NCBI GenBank assembly: GCA_037952775.1
Contig: JBANAY010000003.1
Coordinates: 31,496,001 to 31,560,000, forward strand
Direction: 5' to 3'
DNA length: 64,000 nucleotides
From: Clonostachys chloroleuca
Lineage: Eukaryota; Ascomycota; Sordariomycetes; Hypocreales; Bionectriaceae
The first letter of the stretch is position 1. The number at the start of each line of letters is the position of its first letter. The notes under the pieces were generated by a model. It was not told the origin of the DNA. It did no database searches and saw nothing but the letters and a program-made list of their open reading frames with translations. Shown piece after piece: positions 10,708-22,683 of this stretch. The position numbers and the translations under genes are program-made.

Positions 10708-13700
10708 GGTTACCGGTTGATGTAGATTCTCGGAACGTATCTGGACCCGCAAGTCGACGTCAGTATATATGCAAGATGCTGGAGAATGGCGTAGATCAAC
10801 CAGAGATGAAGGAAATGCATCGACAACGCGCAGATCCGCTGTATTTAAAGCGTCTCCGGCACGCACATCGAGCGAGCGATCCGACACCGCCAAAGAGTCA
10901 CGTCGAAAAAGCATCCTGGTCAGGAGTTGATAAACACAGGGTACGTACCAAACAGTTCGGGAGTCAGAGATGGAGCCGGGGTGGATAGGCAAGACTAAGC
11001 AATCTAGGTGCAGTCTGGCAGAGCTGACGCGATGATCGTGACTGTGACGAGTAGTTCTTCACTACGTATCGTGCGGTTTGGGTTTCTTTGTTGCTGGTAT
11101 TGTTGATGAGAAGAGAAGGGGAGGGAAGGGAGTTTGCGAAGGCCGGACCGTGGTGCTGTAATAACAGTCATCCATCAGCCCAGCGCAGACCAACGCAGAG
11201 GCCGCTGCCGGATTAGGGAAGGAGTGTGAGATACGAGTAAGTCAGAGGTACGGCTGGGTACCTCCGCCGGGCAGCCACTAAGTGCCCCAAACTGGCAACC
11301 GGGAGTGGGTACCAGCTACCTCCTGTCCCAGCTGTGTGTATTGGCCTGCTGCTACGACCACCCCCTCCTCACACACTCATCCATCTGCTCGCCTCCTGAC
11401 CATGTGCCCAGACACATTTTGCATTCACATGCTCCAAGCCCCCCGCTGGTCCGGAAAGGGAGAGGTGAGGAGGGTATGGTTATCATGACGCAGGCCGCCT
11501 CGTAAACAGTTGAGGATCTCTGCCTTTCATCCACACACTGGAGTAGGGCATCGCGCAAACTGGAAGCTAAGGTATGGACGAAGGAGGCCCGCAGCAGTGT
11601 ACAGAGTACGGTCCCCCCTTTCTTTCTATTTTGACGGGACGGTGTACACACATGTACCGACATCCCGGGCACTGACCTAATGTATCTCCAGTGTCTCGTG
11701 GCGTGCAAGTGTGGCAGTGGTAGGCGCGGTTGGCCAGGTAGTAGTGCGTGCTCTTATCAGTACTATGAGGAACAAAGGAATCCCATCACCTGTCAGATAT
11801 AAGCCCTGGTGGTGCAAGGCACGGAACGCACTGGAATGCTCGCCAGCGTCCAGATCGGCAGGCGTTGGTGGTACAGACAGATCTCCGAACTACAGCCGCC
11901 TTTTTCATTACCCAGCTAGTGAGCCCAGCGTGTGCCAACGTTCGACGAGCGCTGATCCTGGTTTGTTGGTTTCCAACCAAGCCAAGATAAGGCGCCAGAG
12001 GATGATAGCCCGCCCTCCATTCATCCTTGCGCGCACGCCTCTGGGGAAGGCATTCACTAAAGCGCAGCGGCTAACAGTGGCACTCTACTCCCTACCTCCT
12101 GGATTTCATAGCGGCCGACTAGAGGAGTCATAGGTGCCATGTACGTGTTGCACTGGTGCAGTTCCCCATATCCGACTTTCGCCGACGACGCGGGGGCTGA
12201 TGGATCGCACCTTGATGAGTCCATCCAGGTCATCTCCATGCGCCTGCTTCTTGCCCGGCGCCGGAGAACCATCATCATCATCAGACCTGCCTTGAATTCC
12301 ACTAGGTACGTCACGGTACTTCGCATCCCTAAATGAATTGCATCCGAGTTTTTGGCCTTCTTGCGCGCTAGTAAATAGACTTAGGGCAGGGCAAAATTTA
12401 CTCTGCCCCTATCCTATTGATTTGCCCCGTCCGTTAATTAATATTCATTGATGAACGTGCGCCGAACCACGAATCCACGATCGCCCCCGGCCCGGCAGGC
12501 CCATCTGCCAGGGCGCCACTGCCACCAGCTGATCGGGAACGTGGCCTTGGGAATGCCTTCCTACCGCTCGCTGCCAGCGTCTTAAGTGCCTGCCTCCAGC
12601 GCGTCTGGGGACAGTGGATCTTGCCCAGCACCCACATCCACGAGATATTTTAATGCACTCGTGGGATCTCTAGCTCAATGACCTCATCCGATTTGACACG
12701 AGAGAGTGGTGATCGCAGGTCTGGGCCAAACGTGAGGGCCAGCTGAAGCCACAGACAGATTTACCCTCCTTAGTGCTATACACCTCAATTTCAATTCAAT
12801 TGCAATTACAGAGTTTTTCCAATCGTGTCCACATAAATAGAATTAGGAGGGGATGGTAATTTACATGTGTGAAAATAGATTGGCGCATGGACGTTCAGCT
12901 GTCGATGCGTCAGATTTGTCGAAGTTTGTGGCTACGATTTACCACAACAATAACACTCGCTTACACACCCATTTAATTCGCTGTGTGTGCGTGTGTGTCT
13001 TTGCCCTAGGTGGGTATCAATGGCGCAGACTTCATACACTTTTCTTCTTGTCATCTATCTCGACCCATCGTGGTATCTTGGTTGTAAGTGCGTATGACCC
13101 GCGCGTATCAGTACGGATGGTTTAGTCCCTCAGTCTCCGCGTGGGGGTCCATCTATCACCAGCTTCAATTGTCGGTACGCACCTATACATTCAAACTCAG
13201 AGAGCCCGATGCTCCTCCGCTGCTACCTTTTTTGCATGAGATATGTATAAGTGTAGCAGTGATAGTGCCGAGTAGTGCGATGACACTCCGCATAAACGCT
13301 CCACAGGTCATGCCCAATGCCTCAATGAGGATGATGAAAAGGCGCATGTGCTGTAAATATGTAATGGACCAGCATCCCATCGCCGCAGCTAAGAGAGAGT
13401 CCTTGACCCGCTGCGGGGTTGACGCGTCTCCATAAGACTGATTCCACTGCCATCATCATCATCATCACTGCATCAAGAGCGAGCTTTGGGTAGCCAAGAG
13501 CCGTGCCTTGCTGACGATGATGCAGAGTGAACCATGTTGGGCATGCAGGAGAGGGGCTAGCGGGGGGTTATCCCCTTCTTGACTACTCGGTCGCCTTGAG
13601 AAAGCCGGAGGCGCGGGTGTTCTGAGTTTTGGATGTGTCAATTCGCGCAAGTCTGCTCATAGTAACAGTGTCGCATCAAGTCTTGAAGGGCGAATTCTTG

Positions 13701-14373
13701 TGTACAACCATCACTCACGTTGGCTGGGGAGTCGTCTGATTGGGCCTATGCTTTGGGTCAAGGTTGGTTTTGGTGGCTGGTGGCTGGTCCACACTTTGTA
13801 GTCCAACCCCCTCCTCAAACTGGAAATTGTCGTCAGGTATTCTAAAAGTCCGGAATCCAGGCCAGGACCTACGCCACACCTAGCTTTCCAACCTTGGCCG
13901 GGAATTGAAGCCAGTCATGTGGCCTTGCCGTCATCCTTTTACCATGGCTAGAATCCCGCGTTCGGGGAAGCATCCTGTTGAGAAGCCCAAACAAACCCGA
14001 TGAGGAATTTCATCTGCCCCAACAAAGTTTCTTCGAGTGTACTGCCATCAATAAACTGCCCGTCACAAGCTTGAGGAGAAGTAGAGGGACGTCTGTTTGA
14101 GATCTCCCCCAGGCTCGCTTGCCACCTGCTGAGGGTTACATCCATGCAGATGGCCCAATGCGTAGCCGAACCAGGGGCCGTCTTGGTGCCTAGACAGTCT
14201 GTTGGGTGGGCAACACTCGCCGGCCGGCCGGTATACAATGGTGTACATGATATGCGTAGAGCCACCACGGGACTGGAAGAAGCTGCCATACTGCGGCTAT
14301 GCAAGGTCATGGCCCCATAGATGCGAGACCATCCAGCAGAAAATACCCTCACTGGAGGGCGGAAGCCGCACAC
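10708..14373. other. Intergenic, STB3-like promoter and TOP3 3' side
   Basis: About 3.7 kb with no supported gene. Open frames here begin at non-ATG codons or lack family features. A (CAT) microsatellite lies at about 13450-13467. Confidence 0.55.
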
Positions 14374-16719
14374 TCAACTTCCCGGTTGGCCAAATACGAA
14401 CTCTCTACATGCCTACCCTCCATTGTCAGTGGTTGTTGCTATGGGTGGTGCCGCTCATCGCAGGGCGCTAAACTCACTGATTTCAAGACATGCAGCTTCT
14501 GCTGCGACTCCATGTATACGTGGCGATACTGCGCAATGCTTTCGCGAAGCACAACATCCTTTGTGGTGTGACCATCGCATATGGCCTTCATCTTCAATTC
14601 CATTTCTTTTCGCAGAAATGGCTTGCCAAGACTTGTCTCAAAGTTCATCCGATCAAATCCCAGGATTAGGGCGACGCCCAGCTGAGTAGGCACAAACAGC
14701 TTTATCCCTCTGCGTCCTGTTGTCGTGCCAGAACCTCCGCGACCTCGCCCACCCCCACGGCCCCCTCTTCCGCGACCTCGGCCTCTAGAAGCCGGTGCCG
14801 GCTCATCATTCTGCTCGGGATCGCCAGCTGGCTGACCACCTCGATCTACGGTAGCCACGTACTCTCGATCTTGGATCTTTTGAATATGTTCCGCCATTGT
14901 AGCATCTGTTCCAATACCGTTCGCGTCCATCAAGGCTATCAGGTCGGCCTCGGTGAGATAGCTGGGTGGTGACGTCTTGCCATCCGTCATCATAGCCTCG
15001 GTCGGCTCGAATTGCTCACCCACTGTAAATTTGGGCATTTCGATCGTGTTGTCCCATTTCTCGTAGATGAACACCTCAAGATAATTCCTTTCCGAAACAA
15101 TGACGCCATGTGCACTAAATAGCTCGTCCCCGTATTGAAGCTCAACGTCGCTGGCTTCGCCTTTGGCATCATCGGAGCAGCATGCAAGAAATCGGCGCAC
15201 CACATATTCATATATCCGGCCTTCATCGTGACTCAAAACAGTCGGGGCGGCATATGTAATGGGGTGAATTGGGGGATGAGCTTTATCATCATGTTTGCCC
15301 TCCCGAGGTTGTTGGAAGCCACCATCGCACAATCCACGAGCATAATTACCCCATCTGGCGTCAGGCGTCTGCTTCTCGGCGAGGGCTTTCAGGTTCATTC
15401 CACGATCGAACCGATCAGTCTCGGTTCGGGGGTAGCTGATGAACCCCTTGTTGTACAGGCCCTCCGCCAGAGTCATTGCTTGTTGACCACTCATTCGGAG
15501 TAACGCCGTCGCTGCTTTCTGAAGCTCTACCGTTGTCAAAGGCAGCGGCTTGTACTTCTTGGTTGGTTTTTTCTGAACCTTGGTCACCTTGGCCTTTTTC
15601 GCTGCCAGACATTTCTCGTACAAGATGACAACGGCCATACGATCGAAAAGCCGATGTCTGGCCCAGTTGAAGTTGATTGTTTTGCCTTCTCTCAAATGTG
15701 TTAACTTGATGCCCCAGAAGGTTTCAGGCACGAAGTTTTTGACACGAAAATACCGGTCTACAACGAATCCCAGCGTTGGGAATTGGCATGAACCTGGACA
15801 ATAGATTGGTCAGTTGTGGGAAAGTCCATCGTCGTCTGTTCTTGGGAAATTACCATAGCTGATAACCAAGTTCTCCATGGGCCCACGAAGAGGTCTGAGG
15901 TTGTTGGTGATGAATCGTGTAAAGGCGTATCCAATGCGTAGATCCAGCTCAATACGGGCAGCCACGGCGCTCACCTGCTTCTCGTCCAGGTCAACGAGAC
16001 GTTTCGCCGCAGATATCACATGACTATATCACAGACCACCCGTCAGTCTTTACTCATTCCACAAGAAGGTGCGGGAGGATTCGCTCATACGCGCGTTCAA
16101 TGTTGCTGAACTTGGCCCGTTTCACGCGAATATTGGCATTCCCCTTGTATGCAGCTTCGACAATCTCATTCCCAATATGCTCGCCTTCACGATCACAATC
16201 CGTCCATATCACAAGAAGTTGCGACCATCTCGCCTGGTCTGCAATGTTTTGTGCTATCGCTTTCTTGTCCTGCCCTTGCGTTAGCTGGCTGCATGGCGAA
16301 GATGCCACAATTGGCCGTGGTGCTTCAAGGGGGACGAACATCCACGACGTTTGTGACTATCGGCGCATCAAATAGTGCTTCTGGAGGTGGGAAACTCCAG
16401 TTTCGGAACTCATTGGTAAACTCGGCTTGTGTCAAATGCCCAGTCACACATGTCATGTTGACATCACACTGACCCCAAGACTGCCCAAAATCAAAGCTAA
16501 ATGTGTAGTTTTTGATGTATTGATTTCGAGTATTTCGCTATACCCATCTATTAGAATCTCCAGCCTCATGCAACAGTTGCGCTTATACGATGCTTGGGAA
16601 TGGTAGGGAAATCTGTGGTAGATAGGTAAGGAACTTACGGTCTGAAAGCCACCGCCTGAGAGATGGCCGGCTACAGCCTTGGAGATGGAGGGCTTCTCAG
16701 CCACGCAAAGAACCTTCAT
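14374..16719 (-). CDS. top3: DNA topoisomerase III (type IA)
   Basis: Six exons: 16719-16639, 16537-16340, 16269-16091, 16023-15854, 15793-14478 and 14412-14374, giving 660 residues. The N-terminal Toprim domain starts MKVLCVAEKPSISKAVAGHL and has the acidic motif WTDCDREGEHIG. The catalytic tyrosine is in GFISYPRTETDRF at about residue 330. A Gly-Arg (RGG) tract precedes the last conserved block, FVPTQLGVAL...FETSLGKPFL. The enzyme relaxes and decatenates single-stranded DNA with a RecQ helicase and Rmi1 to dissolve recombination intermediates. The last intron (14477-14413) has donor GTGAGT and branch CTGAC; without splicing the frame would stop at 14439. The spliced tail, LKSACREFVFGQPGS, looks more like other TOP3 ends. 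The exon 2/3 donor (16339, GTTCGT) is the least certain junction. Confidence 0.93.
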
Positions 16720-17368
16720 GGCTTTGCAACACTGTGTGTCCAGACGATTTCTCAAGTGTTTCCAATATGAATCGCAGGGATGGCTCGATGGTCGTGCTCA
16801 TTAGGAAGAAATCACCTTGAGAAGGCAACAGACTTTTGTATCGGTAGGGGACTACGTTCTAAAATGGCTTTCATGATCGCGATAAGGATTGGATCATTGC
16901 AGTGCAGAGCCACCAGATGCTCTTGGAAGTGTGTGTATATGGCAGAGAATGTCCCATTCCATTCCTACCAGCCCATTGTAGTCAAAGCTTGCCGCACCTG
17001 AGGAAACGGCAAGTGTGCTATTGAATTTGCAGTCGCGGCTTTCTCTTCTGTGAATGATCCCCACCAGACGCGTTCTAACGAAGCCCCATCTGGGAAGGCG
17101 GTCAGACCAACTAAGAGTGGTAACACGCCGATTTATACTGAACATCAACGATAACGTAGTGGGTCTGTCATTGCATCAGCGCCCTGCCTCGGGTAAAATT
17201 AACGACCCGCTAGCCGCTAAGTGCCTAAATCTATGACGCCTGTTCCCCATCGCAAACACCTTCAGGTAACTTTGAGGGATAACATAAAGGCTGGATTACT
17301 CGGTTTTCTCTGCTTCTCAACAGCTCTCTCGAACATTTCAAAAACATATAGAATACTGCAAACTAAAG
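16720..17368. other. Divergent promoter between TOP3 and the DUF1295 gene
   Basis: A 649-bp region between two ATG codons pointing away from each other. No TATA box or repeated motif stands out. Confidence 0.5.
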
Positions 17369-18609
17369 ATGGCTCTACCTACTCTCCAGACAATCAGCGA
17401 GTGCGGGGATTATGCGAAAACCGTCGAGCCGTTCATTCCGCAGCTCATAGGACTTCCGTCCAACTTACTGAACAATTCCGACGGCCTCGCTCAACTCTAT
17501 GTTGAAACAAATCCCCTTGTTTCAGCATTTGCGGCCTCAGTTGCTTTTAGCGTCATCTTTTTTATCGTCTCCGAGATCAATAGAAACTACTCCCAGGTTG
17601 ATCGGCTGTGGAGTATCCTACCCAACCTCTACGTTGTCCACCTCGCCTTGTGGGCACGGCTAGCTGGCCTCCCCCACTCTCGCATTGACCTTGTAGCCGT
17701 GTTCACGTCACTTTGGAGCGTAAGGACACTCCGGGGATGTTATCTTCAGCTAAGATGGTCACTGTACTAACAAAAAGCTTCCATAGGCGCGCTTGACCTT
17801 CAACTACTGGCGCAAGGGAGGTTACACCGTTGGCTCAGAGGACTATCGATGGTAGGCTGTCTCCCAACGAAACCGAATGGAACTCACCCAGCTAAGTTGT
17901 ATACAACAGGGCCATTGTTCAGAAATATCTCCCTCGACCCGTATGGATCATTTTCAACATCACCTTCATTTCTTTCATTCAGAGTGTCCTTCTGTTCTCT
18001 TTCTCATGCATACCTGCGTATGCCATTCTGCTTTCCACCCAGTTCGAACCATCTATCACAACACCAGATGTATTGTACTTCGCTGCAGAGGTCTTGCTCG
18101 TCGTCAGTGAATTCGTCAGTGACGGCCAGATGTGGAGTATGTTCCCCGAACAATTCAATTCGTTCATCCCTCCTTACCCAGTCGAGGTCGCTAACGGACT
18201 CCTTAATCAAGCGTATCAAACCGCCAAGCACAAGTACCTAAAGGATGCCAAGGTACCCCAAGGGTTCAGTCGAGCTGACCTTGATCGTGGTTTTCTCACA
18301 TCGGGCTTGTTCGCATACAGCAGGCACCCCAACTTCTTTGCCGAGCAGAGCATCTGGCTGGTTCTCTACCAGTGGAGCTGTTACGCAACCAACAACGTCT
18401 ACAGCTGGACTGGAATTGGGGCTGGCGCTCTGGTGTTGCTTTTCCAAGGGTCAACTTGGCTCACGGAGGCCATCACAACTGGAAAGTATCCAGAATATAA
18501 AGAGTACCAGAAGCAGGTTGGCATGTTCATTCCCACTTCGCTTAGCGGCTACAAACCCCCCAAGAATGTGGCCAAAATCGCTCAAAAGGAAACCCAGAAA
18601 CAAAAATAA
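17369..18609 (+). CDS. DUF1295 / steroid 5-alpha-reductase-like membrane protein
   Basis: Four exons: 17369-17719, 17787-17851, 17910-18136 and 18212-18609, giving 346 residues. The third intron (18137-18211, GTATGT donor, GCTAAC branch) also reads through as an open frame, but splicing restores DGQMWTYQTAKHKYL, which is conserved in this family. Several hydrophobic helices are visible (VSAFAASVAFSVIFFIVSEI, VWIIFNITFISFIQSVLLF, VLYFAAEVLLVVSEF). The C-terminal SGLFAYSRHPNFFAEQSIW is the hallmark of DUF1295 and related methyltransferase/reductase folds, where it contributes to NADPH or lipid cofactor binding. The protein is likely in the endoplasmic reticulum. The substrate cannot be told from sequence. 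Confidence 0.88.
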
Positions 18610-18829
18610 CTGTCCCTCGTTGTATCTAGACGCAAGTCAGTCTTCAAAGTAAAGCAAACGCACCGCAGAATTGATAATCTGGCAAAGGTATCATTGTCGA
18701 TTTCTGCAGAGACACCGCAGAGTTGTCTATCAAACCCCACTCTACTCAACCTCAGTTGGGAAGAGCGGCTCTATCTCTCTATCAAGGGTCTATTTGTTTC
18801 TTCTAGAAAATAGATATGCATAATCAAGT

Positions 18830-19928
18830 TCACTCCTTAGCAAGGAGCAAATCGCTCAGCTTCTCAACGTAAAATCGAGGGACGGCAATGGCGTCCTCCT
18901 TTTCCCAGGCCTCTTTCTTATCAACGCCAGTTTGGACATGAAGAGTGCCGCCCAGCTTCCCGTCAACTCCAAACTTGATGTCGGTATTCAATCTGTCTCC
19001 AATCATGCACGTCCTAGACCGGTCCAGCTGGAACTTGCCCTCGACAGCATCGAGCATGGCTTGGCTGGGCTTTCCGAGCGCGAGAGGAGGCTGCCCCCAG
19101 GCAGACACCAAAGGTGCCATTGACGCCCCAGCACCCAGGAAAAAGTCATGATGCATTGGTAGCGTAGAGTCAATATTGGTAGCCAAGAACTTGGCACCAC
19201 GCTTCAAATAATGAAAGCCATGGGCCATCTTGAGGTAGTTGAAGTGGAAATCCAAACCGGCCAGCACAACACCAACCTCCGGGTCCAGCAGGGAGCCATT
19301 GGCCAGGCCCTCAAAGTCGGCAGGGGTGATGTCTCTTCTAAGCTCGGGATCCGTTCCGCCAATGTGCGGCACGTTCTCACTGTCCAGCTCCTTCTCGATA
19401 CCAAGCTCTCCGATGACGAAGACCTTGCTCTTTCCAGGAGGCAGCTTGAGGATGCGGGAGATGTAAATGGACGCCGAGTACGCTGAGCCGAAGATATCCT
19501 CAACCGTGCTTGGGATGTTGAGTTTGGTGAGCTTCTTGAGATACTCTTCTCGTGATTTGGTAGAGTTATTCGTCACGAAGACGGTTCTTTTTCCTGTGAT
19601 CCAGCCAATGTTACTTTCTGCGAATTGGCCCTCAATCGGCGGGCTAGCTGAATACCTTTTGACTGGAGGAGCTTGATAGTCTCGGGGATGCCCTCAAAGA
19701 CATGATCACCAGACCACAATACGCCTAATTTCAATGAGCTTCTTTTCAATGCAGCACACATGACTAGTGTGTCTCACCGTCGCAATCTAGCAAAAAAACC
19801 TAAAAAGGGGGTGAGTGTCAAATGAAAACATCGCCGTTCAGTCACAACAAATCGCTCACATCAAATTCGTCAATGAATTCATTAATGGCGGCAATATTGC
19901 CGGTAAGGTATTGGGGCTTGGCTGCCAT
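18830..19928 (-). CDS. HAD-family phosphatase, 4-nitrophenylphosphatase/phosphoglycolate phosphatase type
   Basis: Four exons: 19928-19860, 19799-19778, 19724-19656 and 19593-18830, giving 307 residues, the usual size for this family. Exon 2 is only 22 bp and carries the nucleophile motif FLLDCDG, with D28 and D30. Motif II is TVFVTNNS (about 58-64), the Lys motif is in ALGKPSQAM, and motif IV is MIGDRLNTDI. The C2-type cap domain lies between motifs II and III. Yeast Pho13 and human PGP/AUM of this family remove toxic side-products of glycolysis such as phosphoglycolate; that role is inferred. It converges with the DUF1295 gene, whose stop is 220 bases away. Confidence 0.93.
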
Positions 19929-20828
19929 CTTTTAACTCAAATTGAGAAATATTCACAAATGAGTCTTAGATTTGGAAAGCGAGGATAAAAACTGCTGACA
20001 ATGGTGAGATTTCAAGCAGTTCGATGTTCATGTGATGCAACCGATTCATGACCATCGCGATTAGTCAGTCACGTCCCGCCCAACTCTCACACTAACCACA
20101 ACAACGCAACGTTGGTTACTGATTCATTAGCAACCCCCTTGTTATTCCATTTGATCATGGAATATGTATTTTTCTCTCTTTTATAAACCGTGTGAGTTAA
20201 CGAAACAAAAAGCTCCAGGAATAGAGTTTGACGATGACGGTTGTTGGCATTCCTTGGCCATGACTGTAGGGTAGGGATTTATGCCGACCAGTAACTGATG
20301 TTCAGCACCGCTACTTGAACGAACGTGTTTGCTACCATTGGAGCAAGTTATGGTCGGGTCATTGGGTTGGAATGGGCCTATTATTCAAGTTCCATTAAAT
20401 CAACTGCTTTTCACTATGTTCGACGAACATTCTTCTGTAGCATACTAGCGGCTGAGAGAAGGAGCAGCCCGGTCTCCTGAGAAGAGAAGAGAACAAGGGA
20501 AGAGAGAATCTACAATAGTAAAGAATGATATTTCACACCAATCTCCTACAAATGAGATAACGAAAAATCTTATCATCCGAAACAGGAGACCAGATTGTGA
20601 ATGTGTGTTGAGCTTCGTAGCGTTCCCTACGTAGGTAGAAGCCAGTGAGAGGGGACGCAGTGAAAGGCAGCGAGTGCTCTAAAAACTGAGAACGAGTTGC
20701 CCTCGCCTTTTGTTTTTTTCAACGCGACAACTTCTCCAGAAACTTCAACTCAACAGTGCCCAACCTTCAATCACAACAAAATCATCCCTCCCGAGAAGAA
20801 ACAATAAGACAAAAGAAACCAAGACACA
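19929..20828. other. Divergent intergenic region
   Basis: 900 bases between the HAD phosphatase and the 20829 gene. The last 100 bases are CA-rich and probably the 5' leader of the latter. No gene seen. Confidence 0.5.
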
Positions 20829-21206
20829 ATGAGTGACAACCAAAGCTTCTTTTCACCCACTCCTACCTCTACCCCAAGCGCATCCTCAAGCTCATCCTCC
20901 CCCTCCACTCCCGACCTCGAGGAAGTTAAGATCAACACGGATGATCTGAAGAAAGACCCCAACCAGCACCTGCCTGCCCTCATGCGCGACTTCCCAAAGC
21001 CCGAGGGCGATCTTGACATCGGCGAAGCTCTCGGACGCCAACCTGGTCGATGGACCATTTCCGGACAGATGGAAGCCAATCGAGCAAGAAGCCAGCAGCA
21101 GAGAGCTCGACAGATCAACCTCAACCTAGCCAACTCGGCGAAACAAGACCTCGATGCCATCAAGGCTAAGCTCCTTGCATCGCATCAGAAGATGCAGAGC
21201 CGCTGA
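20829..21206 (+). CDS. Small conserved hypothetical protein, 125 aa
   Basis: An intronless frame runs from MSDNQSFFSPTPTSTPSASS to a TGA after QKMQSR. The first 30 residues are low-complexity Ser/Pro/Thr. Residues about 45-80 contain LPALMRDFPKPEGDLDIGEALGRQ, and the C-terminal third is a long charged helix rich in Gln and Lys (RARSQQQRARQINLNLANSAKQ) with coiled-coil character. There is no signal peptide or membrane segment. The CA-rich leader just before the ATG is typical of an expressed fungal gene. I recognise no characterised family. Confidence 0.7.
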   Translation: MSDNQSFFSPTPTSTPSASSSSSSPSTPDLEEVKINTDDLKKDPNQHLPALMRDFPKPEGDLDIGEALGRQPGRWTISGQMEANRARSQQQRARQINLNLANSAKQDLDAIKAKLLASHQKMQSR

Positions 21207-21596
21207 TTTCGAGGAGAGCATACCCCGAACACTCGTCACCTTTTCCCACTCCACGTTAATCGACTGCCATTTGCTGGCGAGAGCACCGTTTGCCCCCATC
21301 ACCCACAAGTCGGTTGGAAGGCCACACGCGAGAGGGACCTCGTTGCCGACCAACTTAGCGTTTCCTCCTTGCTTCGTTTTCTCCTTCCCTGCATTGCGAG
21401 GTTATTTGCACACGCATCGTTTGTTATGTTCAATGTTCATTGGTTCATGGTTTTTTTTTTGTTTTTTTTTTTTTCATTTCTCACTCAAACGAAGGGAGGC
21501 AGGGAGGTGATCATGGTTGGCATTGAGAGTATGGAGATTGAGTTGTAACGAGATTCAAACAGACAATCCAAACGTTTTAATCATATCTTACATGAC
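21207..21596. other. Convergent 3' regions with poly-T tract
   Basis: Between the stop codons of the 20829 gene and the DUF4149 gene. A nearly pure T tract at about 21450-21476 is broken by a single G. Probably UTR sequence. Confidence 0.45.
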
Positions 21597-22335
21597 TCAT
21601 TCAGCCAGGGGCTGGATGCGAGATCCCAGAGTAAAGCCGTAGACCAGCGCGGACAAGAAAGTTGTGAGGTTAAGAAGAGAGGAGATCCCATGAAGCATGC
21701 CAAACTTCTTGGTGAGAGCTCGCATCTCCTCAGAGTGAGGACCTTCGGCGTACCATTCCTTCCCATCACGCTTGGCTATTGAATCCAGTTAGTTTGTTGG
21801 TCCTGTGCTAGCATAAAGATCAATGTGGAAGGTAGTATACCTTGGCCTTGACGTTGCTTCATAACTTTGTTCACTGTAGGGAGCAAGACAACAAAGTTGA
21901 CAAAACCTGAGAGGAAGGCAGTAGTAATGGGGAGCAACGATCCAAGGCGGTGAGATTCATGCAGAAGGCCCGAGACTCCAGTTGAAATGCCTAGAAGGGT
22001 GTTTCCAGGAAAAGACAAAGCCAGCACAACAGGGATTGCAGTCTGTAGACCAAAGTAGGTTGGGAAGAGTCCGCTCTGGACAGCCGAGAACACAGGCCGC
22101 TCAACGGTCTTGAACATAACTGGCCCGACAATGAAGGACTACCACTTGGTAAGCATGTATATCGACACCAAGATCAGATTTAATTAGACTTACATGCCAG
22201 AAGGATGTGCCTAGTAGGGTGCCATATCTGCCGAGGCTGCATTAGCAATTGGGTTGCTCTGACTGGCTTTGCGGTCAGCAGTGCTTACGCTATTATGTGG
22301 TACGGCGCCGCCGAGAAGAGGATAGAGCCTGCCAT
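21597..22335 (-). CDS. DUF4149 (TMEM205-like) membrane protein
   Basis: Four exons: 22335-22289, 22227-22194, 22138-21841 and 21775-21597, giving 185 residues. The protein starts MAGSILFSAAPYHIIAYGTLLGTSFWHSFIVGPVMF and has four hydrophobic segments: one near the N-terminus, YFGLQTAIPVVLAL, ITTAFLSGFVNFVVLLP, and a C-terminal one (FGMLHGISSLLNLTTFLSAL). The pattern FIVGPVMFKTVERPVFSAVQ followed by LFPTYFG, with a C-terminal FGMLHGISSLLNL, fits the TMEM205/DUF4149 family. Human TMEM205 has been linked to cisplatin resistance; the fungal role is unknown. It is divergent from Ku80 over 348 bases. Confidence 0.85.
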
Positions 22336-22683
22336 TGTGACGGTTCTCAAATTGATAATTTGATCAGTAGTGTTTGAATGGAGGAATTGAGGAGTGAAGT
22401 CGGGGGAGCCGGTATCCCCAATTGACATCATTGATGATCAGGCGGTTTCCACGATCCTGTCACGTGATGTCGCGTTATAATCGTGTCGGGATGTGACCCT
22501 GCAAGGCACCTGGTTGTGGGTTCAACTTCTGCCTAAACGTCAGCTGCAAGCGCGCCATCGGATGTGAGCATGCGCCAGGACCTCCCTTTATAACCCCATT
22601 ACAATCCTTTTCAGTGGCTCTCTCCTCTTCACAATTTATCACCGTCTCGTGATTGCTTTTTCAATTGATCATTGCCAGCTACA
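22336..22683. promoter_or_regulatory. Bidirectional promoter of DUF4149 gene and Ku80
   Basis: Only 348 bases separate the two ATG codons. The region contains the 8-bp palindrome TCACGTGA at 22460-22467 (Cbf1/CPF1 or bHLH type) and TTTATAA at 22587-22593, about 90 bases before the Ku80 ATG. A CT-rich leader precedes the Ku80 start. Confidence 0.55.

Noticed and set aside
11711..12133. 140-codon plus-strand frame
   Set aside because: Starts at GTG with no ATG near the start and no family features.
13948..14373. 141-codon minus-strand frame downstream of TOP3
   Set aside because: Starts at GTG and overlaps the likely TOP3 3' UTR; no conserved features.
18137..18211. In-frame readthrough of the third intron in the DUF1295 gene as coding sequence
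   Set aside because: Consensus donor, branch and acceptor are present, and splicing restores a conserved family motif that the unspliced form interrupts.
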